Shown here piece by piece: positions 52,028-60,055 of a DNA stretch of 64,000 nucleotides. The notes below the pieces were generated by a model. It made no database searches, was not told the origin of the DNA, and saw nothing but the letters and a program-made list of their open reading frames with translations. This stretch comes from Herbidospora sakaeratensis (GTDB taxonomy: Bacteria > Actinomycetota > Actinomycetes > Streptosporangiales > Streptosporangiaceae), in NCBI RefSeq assembly GCF_001570525.1, contig NZ_BBXC01000009.1, positions 426,363 through 490,362 of the forward strand, in the 5' to 3' direction. The stretch's first letter is position 1. The number at the start of each line of letters is the position of its first letter. The position numbers and the translations under genes were made by a program.

Positions 52028-53365
52028 CTACTCCGTTGCGATGAAGACGTTCTTGGTCTCGGTGAAGGCGGCCAGCGCGTCGGGGCCCAGCTCACGGCCC
52101 AGGCCCGACTGCTTGAAGCCGCCGAAGGGCGTCCAGTAGCGGACCGACGAGTGGGAGTTGACGCTGAGGTTCCCGGCCTCGACCCCGCGCGCCACCCGGA
52201 ACGCCCGGCCGACGTCGCGGGTCCAGATGGAGCCCGACAGGCCGTAGGGGGTGTCGTTGGCCATCCGGACCGCGTCGGCCTCGTCGTCGAACGGGACCAC
52301 CGACACCACCGGGCCGAAGACCTCTTCGCGGTACGCCGGGTCGTCGTCGCCCGTGAGGACCGTCGGCGGGAACCAGTAGCCGGGGCCCTCCGGGCAACTG
52401 CCCTGGAAGTAGGGGTCCGACACGTAGGAGCGCACGCGGGCGAGGTGTTCGGCGCTGACCAGCGGGCCCATCTGGGTGTCCTCGGCCGTGGGGTCGCCCG
52501 TTCTGATCGCCTTCACGGCCTCGGTGAGCCGGGCGAGGAACTCGTCGTGGACGGCACGCTCCACCAGGATGCGCGATCGGGCGCAGCAGTCCTGGCCGCT
52601 GTTGTCGAAGACGGCCATCGGGGCCGACGCGGCGGCTTTCTCCAGGTCGGAGTCGGCGAACACGATGTTGGCGGACTTGCCGCCCAGCTCCAGCGTCAGC
52701 CGTTTGACCTGGGATCCGGCCTGCGCGGCGATCAGCCGGCCGACCTCGGTCGAGCCGGTGAAGACGATCTTGGCGACGTCAGGGTGCTCGACCAGGCGGG
52801 CGCCCGCGACCTCGCCCGCGCCGGGCACGACCTGGAGCACCCCCTCGGGCAGCCCGGCCGCGAGGGCCAGCTCGGCCAGCCGCAGCGCCGACAGCGGGGT
52901 CCATTCGGCGGGCTTCACGATGACGGTGTTGCCCGCCGCCAGCGCCGGGGCGGCCCCCCACATCATGATCACCATGGGGAAGTTCCACGGCACGATGACG
53001 CCGACCACGCCCAGCGGCTCCTGGAAGGTGACGTCGACGCCGCCGGGCACCGGGATCTGCTTGCCGTGGTTGCGCTCGGGCGCGCCCGCGTAGAAGTTCA
53101 GCACGTCGCGGACGTTGCCGGCCTCCCAGCGGGCGTTGCCCACGGTGTGCCCGGCGTTCGCGATCTCCAGCTGGGCGAGCTCCTCGGCGTGCTCCTCGAC
53201 CAGCGCGGCGAAGCGCCGCAGCAACCGCGCGCGTTCGCCGGGGGCGACGTCCTTCCAGCTCCGGTACGCCGTGCGCGCCGTCGCGACCGCCCGGTCGACC
53301 TCGGCGGGGTCGGCCAGCTCGACGTCGGCCAGGACCTGCTCCGTCGCCGGGTTGATGATCTTCAC
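52028..53365 (-). CDS. aldehyde dehydrogenase (gamma-glutamyl-aminobutyraldehyde type)
   Basis: A 445-residue NAD(P)-dependent enzyme. GVIVPWNFPMVIMMWGAAPALAAGN, FTGSTEVG for NAD, catalytic Glu in LELGGKSANIV and the nucleophile in FDNSGQDCCARSRI (two adjacent Cys). It lies between the glutamine-synthetase-like gene and the SDR, so it most likely oxidises gamma-glutamyl-aminobutyraldehyde or a similar aldehyde. GTG start overlapping the preceding gene by four bases. Confidence 0.94.
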   Translation of the reverse strand: MKIINPATEQVLADVELADPAEVDRAVATARTAYRSWKDVAPGERARLLRRFAALVEEHAEELAQLEIANAGHTVGNARWEAGNVRDVLNFYAGAPERNHGKQIPVPGGVDVTFQEPLGVVGVIVPWNFPMVIMMWGAAPALAAGNTVIVKPAEWTPLSALRLAELALAAGLPEGVLQVVPGAGEVAGARLVEHPDVAKIVFTGSTEVGRLIAAQAGSQVKRLTLELGGKSANIVFADSDLEKAAASAPMAVFDNSGQDCCARSRILVERAVHDEFLARLTEAVKAIRTGDPTAEDTQMGPLVSAEHLARVRSYVSDPYFQGSCPEGPGYWFPPTVLTGDDDPAYREEVFGPVVSVVPFDDEADAVRMANDTPYGLSGSIWTRDVGRAFRVARGVEAGNLSVNSHSSVRYWTPFGGFKQSGLGRELGPDALAAFTETKNVFIATE

Positions 53366-54708
53366 AGCCGTTCGAACCCCCGATAGAGCTCCCAGTCGGT
53401 GACCGCCGCGTCGAAGGCGGCCAGCTCGACCCGGGCGTTGTTCGCGTAGTGGTCGACGACCTCGTCGCCGAAGGCGTCCCTGGCGAGCGTAGAGCCCTCG
53501 AAGACCGCCAGCGCGTCACGCAGCGTCGAGGGCACCGTGTCGGCGCCCGAGGCGTACGCGTTGCCGGTGAAGGCGTCCTCCAGCGGGAGTTCGTCGTCGA
53601 TGCCCGAAAGGCCTGCGGCGATGAGGGCCGAGACGGCCAGGTAGGGGTTGACGTCGCCGCCGGGCACCCGGTTCTCGATGCGGAGCGAGCCGCCGTGGCC
53701 GACCAGGCGGAGCGAGCAGGTGCGGTTGTCGACGCCCCACTTGACGGCCGTGGGGGCGAAGGACCCCTCGACGAACCGCTTGTAGGAGTTGATGTTGGGG
53801 GCGTACAGGAGGGTGAGCTCGCGCATCGCGCGCAGCTGGCCGGCGATGAAGTGCTCGCCGAGCCTGGAGAGGCCGTGGGGGCCGTCGCCGGCCATCACCG
53901 GCGTGCCGTCGGCGTCGCGCAGCGAGATGTGGACGTGGCAGGAGTTGCCCTCGCGCTGGTTCGGCTTGGCCATGAACGTGAGGGACATGCCCTCCTCGGC
54001 CGCGATCTCCTTGGCCCCGTTCTTGTAGACGGAGTGGTTGTCGCAGGTGGTGAGGGCGTCGGCGTACTTGAAAGCGATCTCGTGTTGACCAAGATTGCAT
54101 TCGCCCTTGGCCGACTCCACGTACAGGCCGGCGCCCTCCATGCTGAGACGGATGCGGCGCAGCAGCGGTTCCACCCGGGCCGTGCCGAGCAGGGAGTAGT
54201 CGACGTTGTAGAGGTTCCCGGGGACCAGATCGCGGTAGCCGGACCGCCAGGCGTCCTCGTAGCTGGTGCGGTAGACGCAGAACTCCAGTTCGGTGCCGAC
54301 GAGGGCGGTCCAGCCGCGCTCGGCCAGCTTCGCGGTCTGCCGCTTGAGGATCTGGCGCGGCGACGGGACGACGTCGGAGCCGTCCTCCCAGACCAGGTCG
54401 GCCAGCAGCAGGGCGGTGCCCTCCTGCCACGGGACCCGTCTCAGCGTGGCCAGGTCGGGCTTCATGACGAAGTCGCCGTAGCCGTGCTCCCACGACGACA
54501 TCGCGTATCCGCCGACCGTGTTCATCTCGACGTCGACGGCCAGCAGGTAGTTGCAGCCCTCGGCGGCGTGGTCGAGCACCTCGTCGAGGAAGTGCCGCGC
54601 CGACAGGCGTTTGCCCTGCAGGCGGCCTTGCATGTCCGTCACGGCGAGCAGGACGGTGTCGATCCGGCCCGCCTGCGCCTCTGCCCGTAGTTCGTCGACC
54701 GTCAGCAC
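53362..54708 (-). CDS. glutamine-synthetase-like gamma-glutamylpolyamine synthetase
   Basis: A 448-residue protein of the GlnA family. VGTELEFCVY and the C-terminal NRTCSLRLVGHGGSLRIENRVPGGDVNPYLAVSALIAAGL and the KPNQREGNSCHVHISL region are GlnA metal/ATP-site motifs. The short form resembles GlnA3/GlnA2/PuuA that glutamylates putrescine or other amines, rather than ammonia. GTG start at 54708 after GGTGAGG. It heads an operon with ALDH, SDR and PuuD genes, divergent from a GntR gene. Confidence 0.88.
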   Translation of the reverse strand: MLTVDELRAEAQAGRIDTVLLAVTDMQGRLQGKRLSARHFLDEVLDHAAEGCNYLLAVDVEMNTVGGYAMSSWEHGYGDFVMKPDLATLRRVPWQEGTALLLADLVWEDGSDVVPSPRQILKRQTAKLAERGWTALVGTELEFCVYRTSYEDAWRSGYRDLVPGNLYNVDYSLLGTARVEPLLRRIRLSMEGAGLYVESAKGECNLGQHEIAFKYADALTTCDNHSVYKNGAKEIAAEEGMSLTFMAKPNQREGNSCHVHISLRDADGTPVMAGDGPHGLSRLGEHFIAGQLRAMRELTLLYAPNINSYKRFVEGSFAPTAVKWGVDNRTCSLRLVGHGGSLRIENRVPGGDVNPYLAVSALIAAGLSGIDDELPLEDAFTGNAYASGADTVPSTLRDALAVFEGSTLARDAFGDEVVDHYANNARVELAAFDAAVTDWELYRGFERL

Positions 54709-54726
54709 CCGCGCCTCACCTTCTAC

Positions 54727-54742
54727 GGTATGAAAAAATACC
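54727..54742. promoter_or_regulatory. candidate GntR operator
   Basis: GGTAT-N6-ATACC palindrome between the divergent glnA-like operon and the GntR/FCD regulator gene. It is 19 bases from the start of the former and 29 bases from that of the latter. The placement fits repression of both. Confidence 0.6.
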
Positions 54743-54771
54743 AATGAAGGAGTGCAAATGGGGAGGGTGGG

Positions 54772-55494
54772 GTGAAGGAAACACAACTCGGATCGTTGTT
54801 GCGTCCGGTCCGGGCCGGGAACGCGTTCGAGGAGACCGTCGAACGCCTGCTCCAGGCCATCAAGCTCGGGGTCGTCCCGCACGGCGAGCGGCTGCCGTCG
54901 GAGCGGGATCTGGCCGTCCACCTCGGCATCAGCCGGGTCACCCTGCGCGAGGCCATCCGCTCCCTGCAGGAGGCCGGCTACCTCGACGTGCGGCGCGGCC
55001 GCTACGGCGGCGCGTTCGTCGTCTACTCGCCGCCCGAGCCGGGGCACGGCGACCTCGCCGAGGCGGTCAACCAGATGGGCGCGGGCGACCTGGCCGACGC
55101 GCTGACCTTCCGGATGGCCGTCGAGTGCGGCGCCGCGCAGATCCTGGCCACCCTGACCCTCGACTCGGCGCAGCGGGCGGTGCTGCTGCGGCGGCTGGCC
55201 GACGTGAACGGGGCCGCGCCCGCCGACTACCGCCGGCTCGACACGGCCTTCCACCTGGCGATCGCCGAGCTCACCGGCTCGCCGCTGCTCGCCGCGGCCT
55301 GCGCCGACGCGCGGCTGCGGGTCACCGACCTGCTCAACGCCATCCCGGTGCTCGGCCCGAACATCGCCCACGCGGCCGCGCAGCACCAGGCGATCGTGTC
55401 GGCGATCCTGGCTGGCGACCCCGATGGCGCGTCGCGGGCGGTGGCCGAGCACCTCGAAGGCACCGCCGCGCTGCTGCGCGGGTTCCTGGCCTGA
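54772..55494 (+). CDS. GntR/FadR (FCD) family regulator
   Basis: A 240-residue regulator. N-terminal winged helix-turn-helix (LPSERDLAVHLGISRVTLREAIRSLQEAGYLDVRRGRYGG), then an FCD effector domain with metal-binding-like residues (MAVECGAAQIL, DTAFHLAIAELTGSPLL, HQAIVSAI). GTG start after GGGAGGG. It is divergent from the polyamine/gamma-glutamyl operon with a palindrome between, so it is its probable repressor, releasing on an amine or acid ligand. Confidence 0.9.
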   Translation: MKETQLGSLLRPVRAGNAFEETVERLLQAIKLGVVPHGERLPSERDLAVHLGISRVTLREAIRSLQEAGYLDVRRGRYGGAFVVYSPPEPGHGDLAEAVNQMGAGDLADALTFRMAVECGAAQILATLTLDSAQRAVLLRRLADVNGAAPADYRRLDTAFHLAIAELTGSPLLAAACADARLRVTDLLNAIPVLGPNIAHAAAQHQAIVSAILAGDPDGASRAVAEHLEGTAALLRGFLA

Positions 55495-55533
55495 AGAGAT
55501 CACCTGGGTAGAGTCGGCCCGGGGGGCGTGCCG

Positions 55534-56265
55534 ATGGGTGAGGTTTTCCAGCGGGCCGTGGTCGACACCCACCGGCTGCCGCTGTTCTGCTTCTTCGTGG
55601 CGTTGATCGTGACGTTCGTGTTCACGCGCATCAACGTGCGGTTGATCCGGGCCGAGGTCCGGTGGTGGTTCAAGAACGTCAGCGTGGGCGAGACCCACGT
55701 CCACCATGTCGTGTTCGGCGTGATCCTGATGATGGCCAGCGGCGTGACCGCGCTGCTCATCTGGCCCGCCTCCGAGGGCTGGCTCGCCGTCACGGCGGCG
55801 GTGTTCGGGATGGGCTCGGGTCTCGTCCTCGACGAGTTCGCGCTGCTGCTGCACCTGCGCGACGTCTACTGGGCCGAAGAGGGCCGCACCTCGGTCGACG
55901 CCGTCTTCGTCGCCGTCGCCGTCACCGGCCTGCTGCTCCTGGGGGCCCGGCCGCTGGGGTGGGACGACGTCACCGGCGACTTCTGGCTCGCCGTCCTGCT
56001 GCTGGCCGTCAACCTCGTCTTCGCCGTCGTCACCCTGCTCAAGGGGAAGATCTGGTCGGGCCTGCTCGGGGTCTTCGTGCCGGTCTTCGGGTACGTCGGC
56101 GCGGTGCGCCTCGCCCGCCCGGGGTCGCCGTGGGCCCGCTGGTTCTACGAGACCCGGCCGGTCAAGCTGGCCAAGGCGCTGCACCGGGAGGAACGCTGGC
56201 GGCGGCCGGTCATCAAGGCGAAGATCGCCGTCCAGGAGTTCGTGTCGGGGCGGCACATGGGTTAG
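55534..56265 (+). CDS. conserved integral membrane protein, unknown
   Basis: A 243-residue protein with about five to six helices. A conserved run after the first helix reads RINVRLIRAEVRWWFKNVSVGETHVHHVVFGVILMMASGV. DEFALLLHLRDVYWAEEGR and the basic C-terminus KALHREERWRRPVIKAKIAV follow. No transporter motif is recognised. A GTG at 55528 is an alternative start. It is followed by a small gene 31 bases downstream. Confidence 0.75.
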   Translation: MGEVFQRAVVDTHRLPLFCFFVALIVTFVFTRINVRLIRAEVRWWFKNVSVGETHVHHVVFGVILMMASGVTALLIWPASEGWLAVTAAVFGMGSGLVLDEFALLLHLRDVYWAEEGRTSVDAVFVAVAVTGLLLLGARPLGWDDVTGDFWLAVLLLAVNLVFAVVTLLKGKIWSGLLGVFVPVFGYVGAVRLARPGSPWARWFYETRPVKLAKALHREERWRRPVIKAKIAVQEFVSGRHMG

Positions 56266-56296
56266 CCGGACGCCGTATCGGGCAGTCCGCAACGCC

Positions 56297-56476
56297 ATGG
56301 GACTCTACGCGAAACTCCGTGAGATGAAGGCCAGGGCCAAGCAGGAGATCGGGCGGCGCACGGGCGACCGCCGGATGGTGGCCGCGGGCCGCACCGAACA
56401 GGCGGAGGCGAAACTGCTCCGCACCCAGGACCGCATCCGGACCGTCGCCAACGAGATCCGCCGCAGGTACCGGTGA
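56297..56476 (+). CDS. CsbD-like small charged protein
   Basis: A 59-residue helical protein (MGLYAKLREMKARAKQEIG...EIRRRYR), too short to be called by length filters. It resembles the CsbD stress-response family by length, charge and pattern (KLREMKARAKQEIGRRTGDRRMVAAGRTEQAEAK). It has a plausible start, ends at a TGA that overlaps the next start and so is coupled to the following gene. Confidence 0.65.
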   Translation: MGLYAKLREMKARAKQEIGRRTGDRRMVAAGRTEQAEAKLLRTQDRIRTVANEIRRRYR

Positions 56477-57108
56477 TACTTGGGCGGGTGACCTTCCTGG
56501 GCGTCTTTCCCGACCGCATCCTGGCCGCCATCCGCCCCGCGCGCCTCGACCTGGCCCTCATCGGAGGGCCGGCGCTCCGCCTGCACGGCATGCGCGCGTC
56601 GCACACGGCCGAATTGCGGCTGGCCACCACCGTCAAGCTCGTCGAACCGGCCTGGCACGCGACCGAGTCGCTGCACCGGGCCGGTTTCGACGTCGCCGTC
56701 GAGGAGACCTCGGCGCGGGCGACCCGGCTGACGGTGCACGACCCCGTCACCGAGCAGACTTTCGCCGTCGACCTGCTGCGCGAAGACCTGGCCGACCCCG
56801 CCGAGGAGATCGACGGCACTCCGGTGGTCGCGCTGCTCGACGCCGCCGGGCTGGCCATGCGCGACCTGCACGAACGCGGCACGGCCGACGACGTGCTGAA
56901 CGTGGCGTCGGTGCGGGCGCTCTACTCGTACCGGGAACTCGAGACCCTGGGCCGCGCCCACCTCGACGACTTCGCGGCCGAGGAGCTCGCCGACCGCCTC
57001 GACGCGGCCGAGATGATGCCGCTGCCCCGCGAGATCCGCGCCTGGGCGCTGGCCTGGGCCGAGGACATCCGCCTGCGGCGCCCCGAGGAGGGCGACACCG
57101 ACTGGTGA
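56473..57108 (+). CDS. hypothetical protein, weak nucleotidyltransferase-like pattern
   Basis: A 211-residue cytosolic protein. The part LDLALIGGPALRLHGMRASHTAELRLAT recalls the Gly-Gly-x-Ala-Leu start of AbiEii-type nucleotidyltransferases, but the expected two-Asp motif is not evident (DVAVEETSARATRLTVHDP). The C-terminus is helical (VLNVASVRALYSYRELETLGRAHLDDF). A GTG at 56473 couples it to the CsbD-like gene; a GTG at 56488 is possible. Function is not assigned. Confidence 0.6.
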   Translation: MILGRVTFLGVFPDRILAAIRPARLDLALIGGPALRLHGMRASHTAELRLATTVKLVEPAWHATESLHRAGFDVAVEETSARATRLTVHDPVTEQTFAVDLLREDLADPAEEIDGTPVVALLDAAGLAMRDLHERGTADDVLNVASVRALYSYRELETLGRAHLDDFAAEELADRLDAAEMMPLPREIRAWALAWAEDIRLRRPEEGDTDW

Positions 57109-57204
57109 GTGGCAAGGTGCACTGTCCGTAATTCGCCGCAGATGGAGACATAGCCGGATTTCTATGGTCTGAGCCGATCACCTTCCCTAAGGAGTTGGCT
57201 CTTC

Positions 57205-58584
57205 ATGGACTTCACCGGCGAACTGCACGGACGCCTGGTGCTCCCGCACGACCCCGACTGGCACACCGCCCGCATGGCCTGGCAACTCGCCGTCGACCAG
57301 CAGCCCGCGGCCGTCGTCTTCGCCGCCTCGGCCCAGGACGTCTCCGCGACGGTCCTGGCCGCCGTCCAGATGGGGCTGCGCGTGGCCCCCCAGGGCACCG
57401 GCCACAACGCGGCCCCGCTCGGCCCGCTCGACCGGACCGTCCTGCTGCGCACCGACCGCCTCGATGAGATCTCCGTCAACCCGCTGACCAGGATCGCCCG
57501 CGTCGGCGCCGGCGTGCGCTGGCTGGAGCTCACCGACGCCGCCTCGAAGTACGGCCTGATGGCCCTGGCCGGCAGCGCCGCCGACGTCGGCGTGGTCGGC
57601 TACACGCTCGGCGGCGGCGTGTCGTGGTTCGCCCGCTCCCACGGACTGGCCGCCAACCAGGTGGTCGCCGCCGACGTGGTGCTGGCCGACGGGACCCTGG
57701 TCAGGGCCGACGCGCACCACCACCCCGACCTGTTCTGGGCGCTGCGCGGCGGCGGCGGGATCGCCGGCATCGTCACGGCGCTGGAGTTCCGCCTCTTCCC
57801 GATGACCGAGGTCCAGGCCGGCCTGCTCGCCTGGCCCATCGAACAGGCCCCCACGGTGCTCTCGGCCTGGCGGCGCTGGGTCGACGACGTGCCCGACCAG
57901 GTCACCTCGGTGGGCCGCATGCTGCGCCTGCCGCCCCTGCCCGACCTGCCCGAACCTCTGCGGGGCCGCTCGCTGGTGGCGATCGAGGCGGTCTGCGACC
58001 TGCCCGCCCCCCAGACCGACACCCTGCTCTCCCCGCTGCGGGCGCTCGCCCCCGAACTCGACACCTTCGGCCCGACCGCCGTCGGCGACCTGCACCTCCT
58101 GCACATGGACCCGCCCTACCCGGTGCCCGCCGCCGGCGACGGGATGCTCCTGTCGGGCCTGCCCTCGGGGGCGCTGGCCGCCTTCCTCGGCATGACCGGC
58201 GCCGGGCGCGACCTGCCCCTGCTGTCGGTCGAACTGCGCCACCTGGGCGGCGCGTTGCGACCGGGCGTGGTCGGCGGCGGCGCCGTCGACGGCCTCGACG
58301 CCGAGTTCGCGCTGTTCGCCGCAGGGATCACACCCGACGCGGCGAGCGTGGTGGCCGTGCACGCGGTTCTGGACGAACTCCGCATGGCGCTGTCACCGTG
58401 GGAGGCGGCGACGGGATACCGCAACTTCGTGGAGCGGTCACGGGAGGACTTCGACCCGCCGCAGGTGGCGGCGCGGCTGCGGGCGGTCAAGGCCGCGTAC
58501 GACCCCGGCGACCTGATCCACGCCAACCATCCCGTGCGGGTCAGCCGAGGGAACGAAGGGCCAGTCCGAGGCCCAGCACGATGA
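57205..58584 (+). CDS. FAD-linked oxidoreductase (BBE/FAD_binding_4 family)
   Basis: A 459-residue flavoprotein. PQGTGHNAAPLGPLD includes the His that carries covalent FAD. GSAADVGVVGYTLGGGVSWFARSHGLAANQVV has no Cys, so only single covalent attachment is likely. The C-terminal NFVERSREDFDPPQVAARLRAVKAAYDPGDLIHANHPV is the BBE domain. It oxidises alcohols or sugars; the substrate is unknown. The last 44 bases overlap the convergent NicO-type gene. Confidence 0.88.
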   Translation: MDFTGELHGRLVLPHDPDWHTARMAWQLAVDQQPAAVVFAASAQDVSATVLAAVQMGLRVAPQGTGHNAAPLGPLDRTVLLRTDRLDEISVNPLTRIARVGAGVRWLELTDAASKYGLMALAGSAADVGVVGYTLGGGVSWFARSHGLAANQVVAADVVLADGTLVRADAHHHPDLFWALRGGGGIAGIVTALEFRLFPMTEVQAGLLAWPIEQAPTVLSAWRRWVDDVPDQVTSVGRMLRLPPLPDLPEPLRGRSLVAIEAVCDLPAPQTDTLLSPLRALAPELDTFGPTAVGDLHLLHMDPPYPVPAAGDGMLLSGLPSGALAAFLGMTGAGRDLPLLSVELRHLGGALRPGVVGGGAVDGLDAEFALFAAGITPDAASVVAVHAVLDELRMALSPWEAATGYRNFVERSREDFDPPQVAARLRAVKAAYDPGDLIHANHPVRVSRGNEGPVRGPAR

Positions 58585-60055
58585 CGATGACGGCGGTGCC
58601 GACCGGGGCCAGCCGGGTCGCCGTGGTGGTGAGGCGGCCCAGCTTGAGGAGCGACTCGGCGCGGCCGGCGAGCCTGACGAGGAGGAGGCCGGTGGCCGTG
58701 AGCGTGGCGGCCATGCCGACGCCGTAGGCGAGCACCAGCGCGACCCCGAACCAGGTCCGGCCGAGGGCCACCGCGCCCAACAGCACGACCAGCGCAGACG
58801 GGCTCGGGACCAGGCCGCCCGCGACGCCCATGCCGATCAGGCCGGCGCGCGAGGGCTTGGGTGCGGGGGCGGGGGTGGATTCGACGCGGTCGAGAACCGC
58901 AACGGCATGTCCCGAAATTTCGGCATTCGTGTGGTGGGGATCGGGGTGGCCGTGGCTGTGCGTGTGGCCTTCACCGGCCTCCTGGTCGTGGTCGTGGTGC
59001 AGGTCGTGTCCATGCCCGTGCCCATGCCCGTGCCCATGCCCGTGCCCATGCCCATGCCCATGCCCGTGTCCGTGTCCGTGTCCGTGGCTGGGGGAGTCGC
59101 CTCTGATGGCGGTTTGCAGGAGGCGGAGGCCGATCGCGGTGACCAGAAGCCCGCTGGCCACGCCCAGCCACGTCAGCACCCGGTCGCCCGACAACGACGA
59201 CACCGCCGTCAGTGTCAGCCCGACGACCAGCACTCCCGCCGTGTGGGTGGCCGTCACCGTGAAGCCGACGACCAGCGCGTCGCGGGGGCGGCCGCGGCGG
59301 CCTGCCAGGTAGGCGGCCATGATGGTCTTCCCGTGGCCCGGGATCAGGGCGTGTCCCGCTCCCAGGATCAGCGCGAGGGCCACGCCCAGCACCCCGACGC
59401 CCAGGGTCAGGTCCCGGGCGCCGACCAGGTCGGTGAAGGTCCGGTCCAGGCCGTCGAGCCAGTTTCCGAGAGGGCCCGGAACCGCGGGGTTCGACGGGAG
59501 GGGGAGCACGCCCGACGGGTTCACCGTCAGCGTCACCGTGCGCCGGTCGAGCGGGGAGGCGAGCAGGTCGTCGGGGTAGGCGCGGAGTTCGTCGCTGACG
59601 CTCGCAGCGGGCACGTCGGGGGGTGTGAGCCGGACTTCCCGGGAGGTCACGGTGATCTCGCGCCAGCCGATGCGGTCGGCCGCGTGGTCGTCGGTGAAGA
59701 CGATGGTGCCGGCCGGGGGCGTGTCGGCGCGCAGTTCGCACACCAGGCGGGTGGTCTTCAGGCCGCCCTGGCCCTCGGGGTGGGTCAGGTCGCCGCCGGT
59801 CACCCGCCACGTCGTGCGGCGGGCGTCGATCTCCAGGGTCTGGGCGGCGGCGACCGTCTCGCAGGTCGGGCGGTCGCCCTGGAGGGTGGGGAGTTCGGCC
59901 ACGTCGACGACGGCCGTGTTCTCGACGTGGTCGGCGTACAGGCGCAGGCCGTTGTAGTGGTTCACGGTGAAGTTGCCCAGCGGGTGGGCCAGGGCCGCCG
60001 GGCCGAGGGCCACGAAGGCCGCCAGGCCGGCGAGGACGGCGGGCACGATCTTCAT
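58541..60055 (-). CDS. NicO/RcnA-type metal transporter with His-repeat loop
   Basis: A 504-residue membrane protein. A signal-like N-terminus (AALAHPLGNFTVNHYNGL) leads an outer domain (about 25-205). Then come six or so helices with GHALIPGHGKTIMAAYLAGRRG and GFTVTATHTAGVLVVGL, the His-rich motifs of NicO/RcnA transporters. Between helices lies a long HG repeat and DLHHDHD and HTHSHGHPDPHH, a metal-binding loop. It moves nickel or cobalt, direction uncertain. It overlaps the upstream TPR gene by four bases and forms an operon with TPR and DUF4331 genes. Confidence 0.88.
   Translation of the reverse strand: MKIVPAVLAGLAAFVALGPAALAHPLGNFTVNHYNGLRLYADHVENTAVVDVAELPTLQGDRPTCETVAAAQTLEIDARRTTWRVTGGDLTHPEGQGGLKTTRLVCELRADTPPAGTIVFTDDHAADRIGWREITVTSREVRLTPPDVPAASVSDELRAYPDDLLASPLDRRTVTLTVNPSGVLPLPSNPAVPGPLGNWLDGLDRTFTDLVGARDLTLGVGVLGVALALILGAGHALIPGHGKTIMAAYLAGRRGRPRDALVVGFTVTATHTAGVLVVGLTLTAVSSLSGDRVLTWLGVASGLLVTAIGLRLLQTAIRGDSPSHGHGHGHGHGHGHGHGHGHGHGHGHGHDLHHDHDQEAGEGHTHSHGHPDPHHTNAEISGHAVAVLDRVESTPAPAPKPSRAGLIGMGVAGGLVPSPSALVVLLGAVALGRTWFGVALVLAYGVGMAATLTATGLLLVRLAGRAESLLKLGRLTTTATRLAPVGTAVIVIVLGLGLALRSLG
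59005..59087. repeat. hexanucleotide microsatellite coding for His-Gly repeats
   Basis: Tandem CCCATG, CCCGTG and GTCCGT-like hexamers inside the NicO gene encode about thirteen HG dipeptides. The unit is six bases, so changes in copy number keep the frame and alter only loop length. Such a tract is likely to vary between strains. Confidence 0.85.

Noticed and set aside
53362-56298. A 978-residue minus-strand frame extending upstream of the glutamine-synthetase-like gene
   Set aside because: The extra 530 residues run antisense through the GntR and membrane-protein genes; the real start is the GTG at 54708 with a ribosome site.
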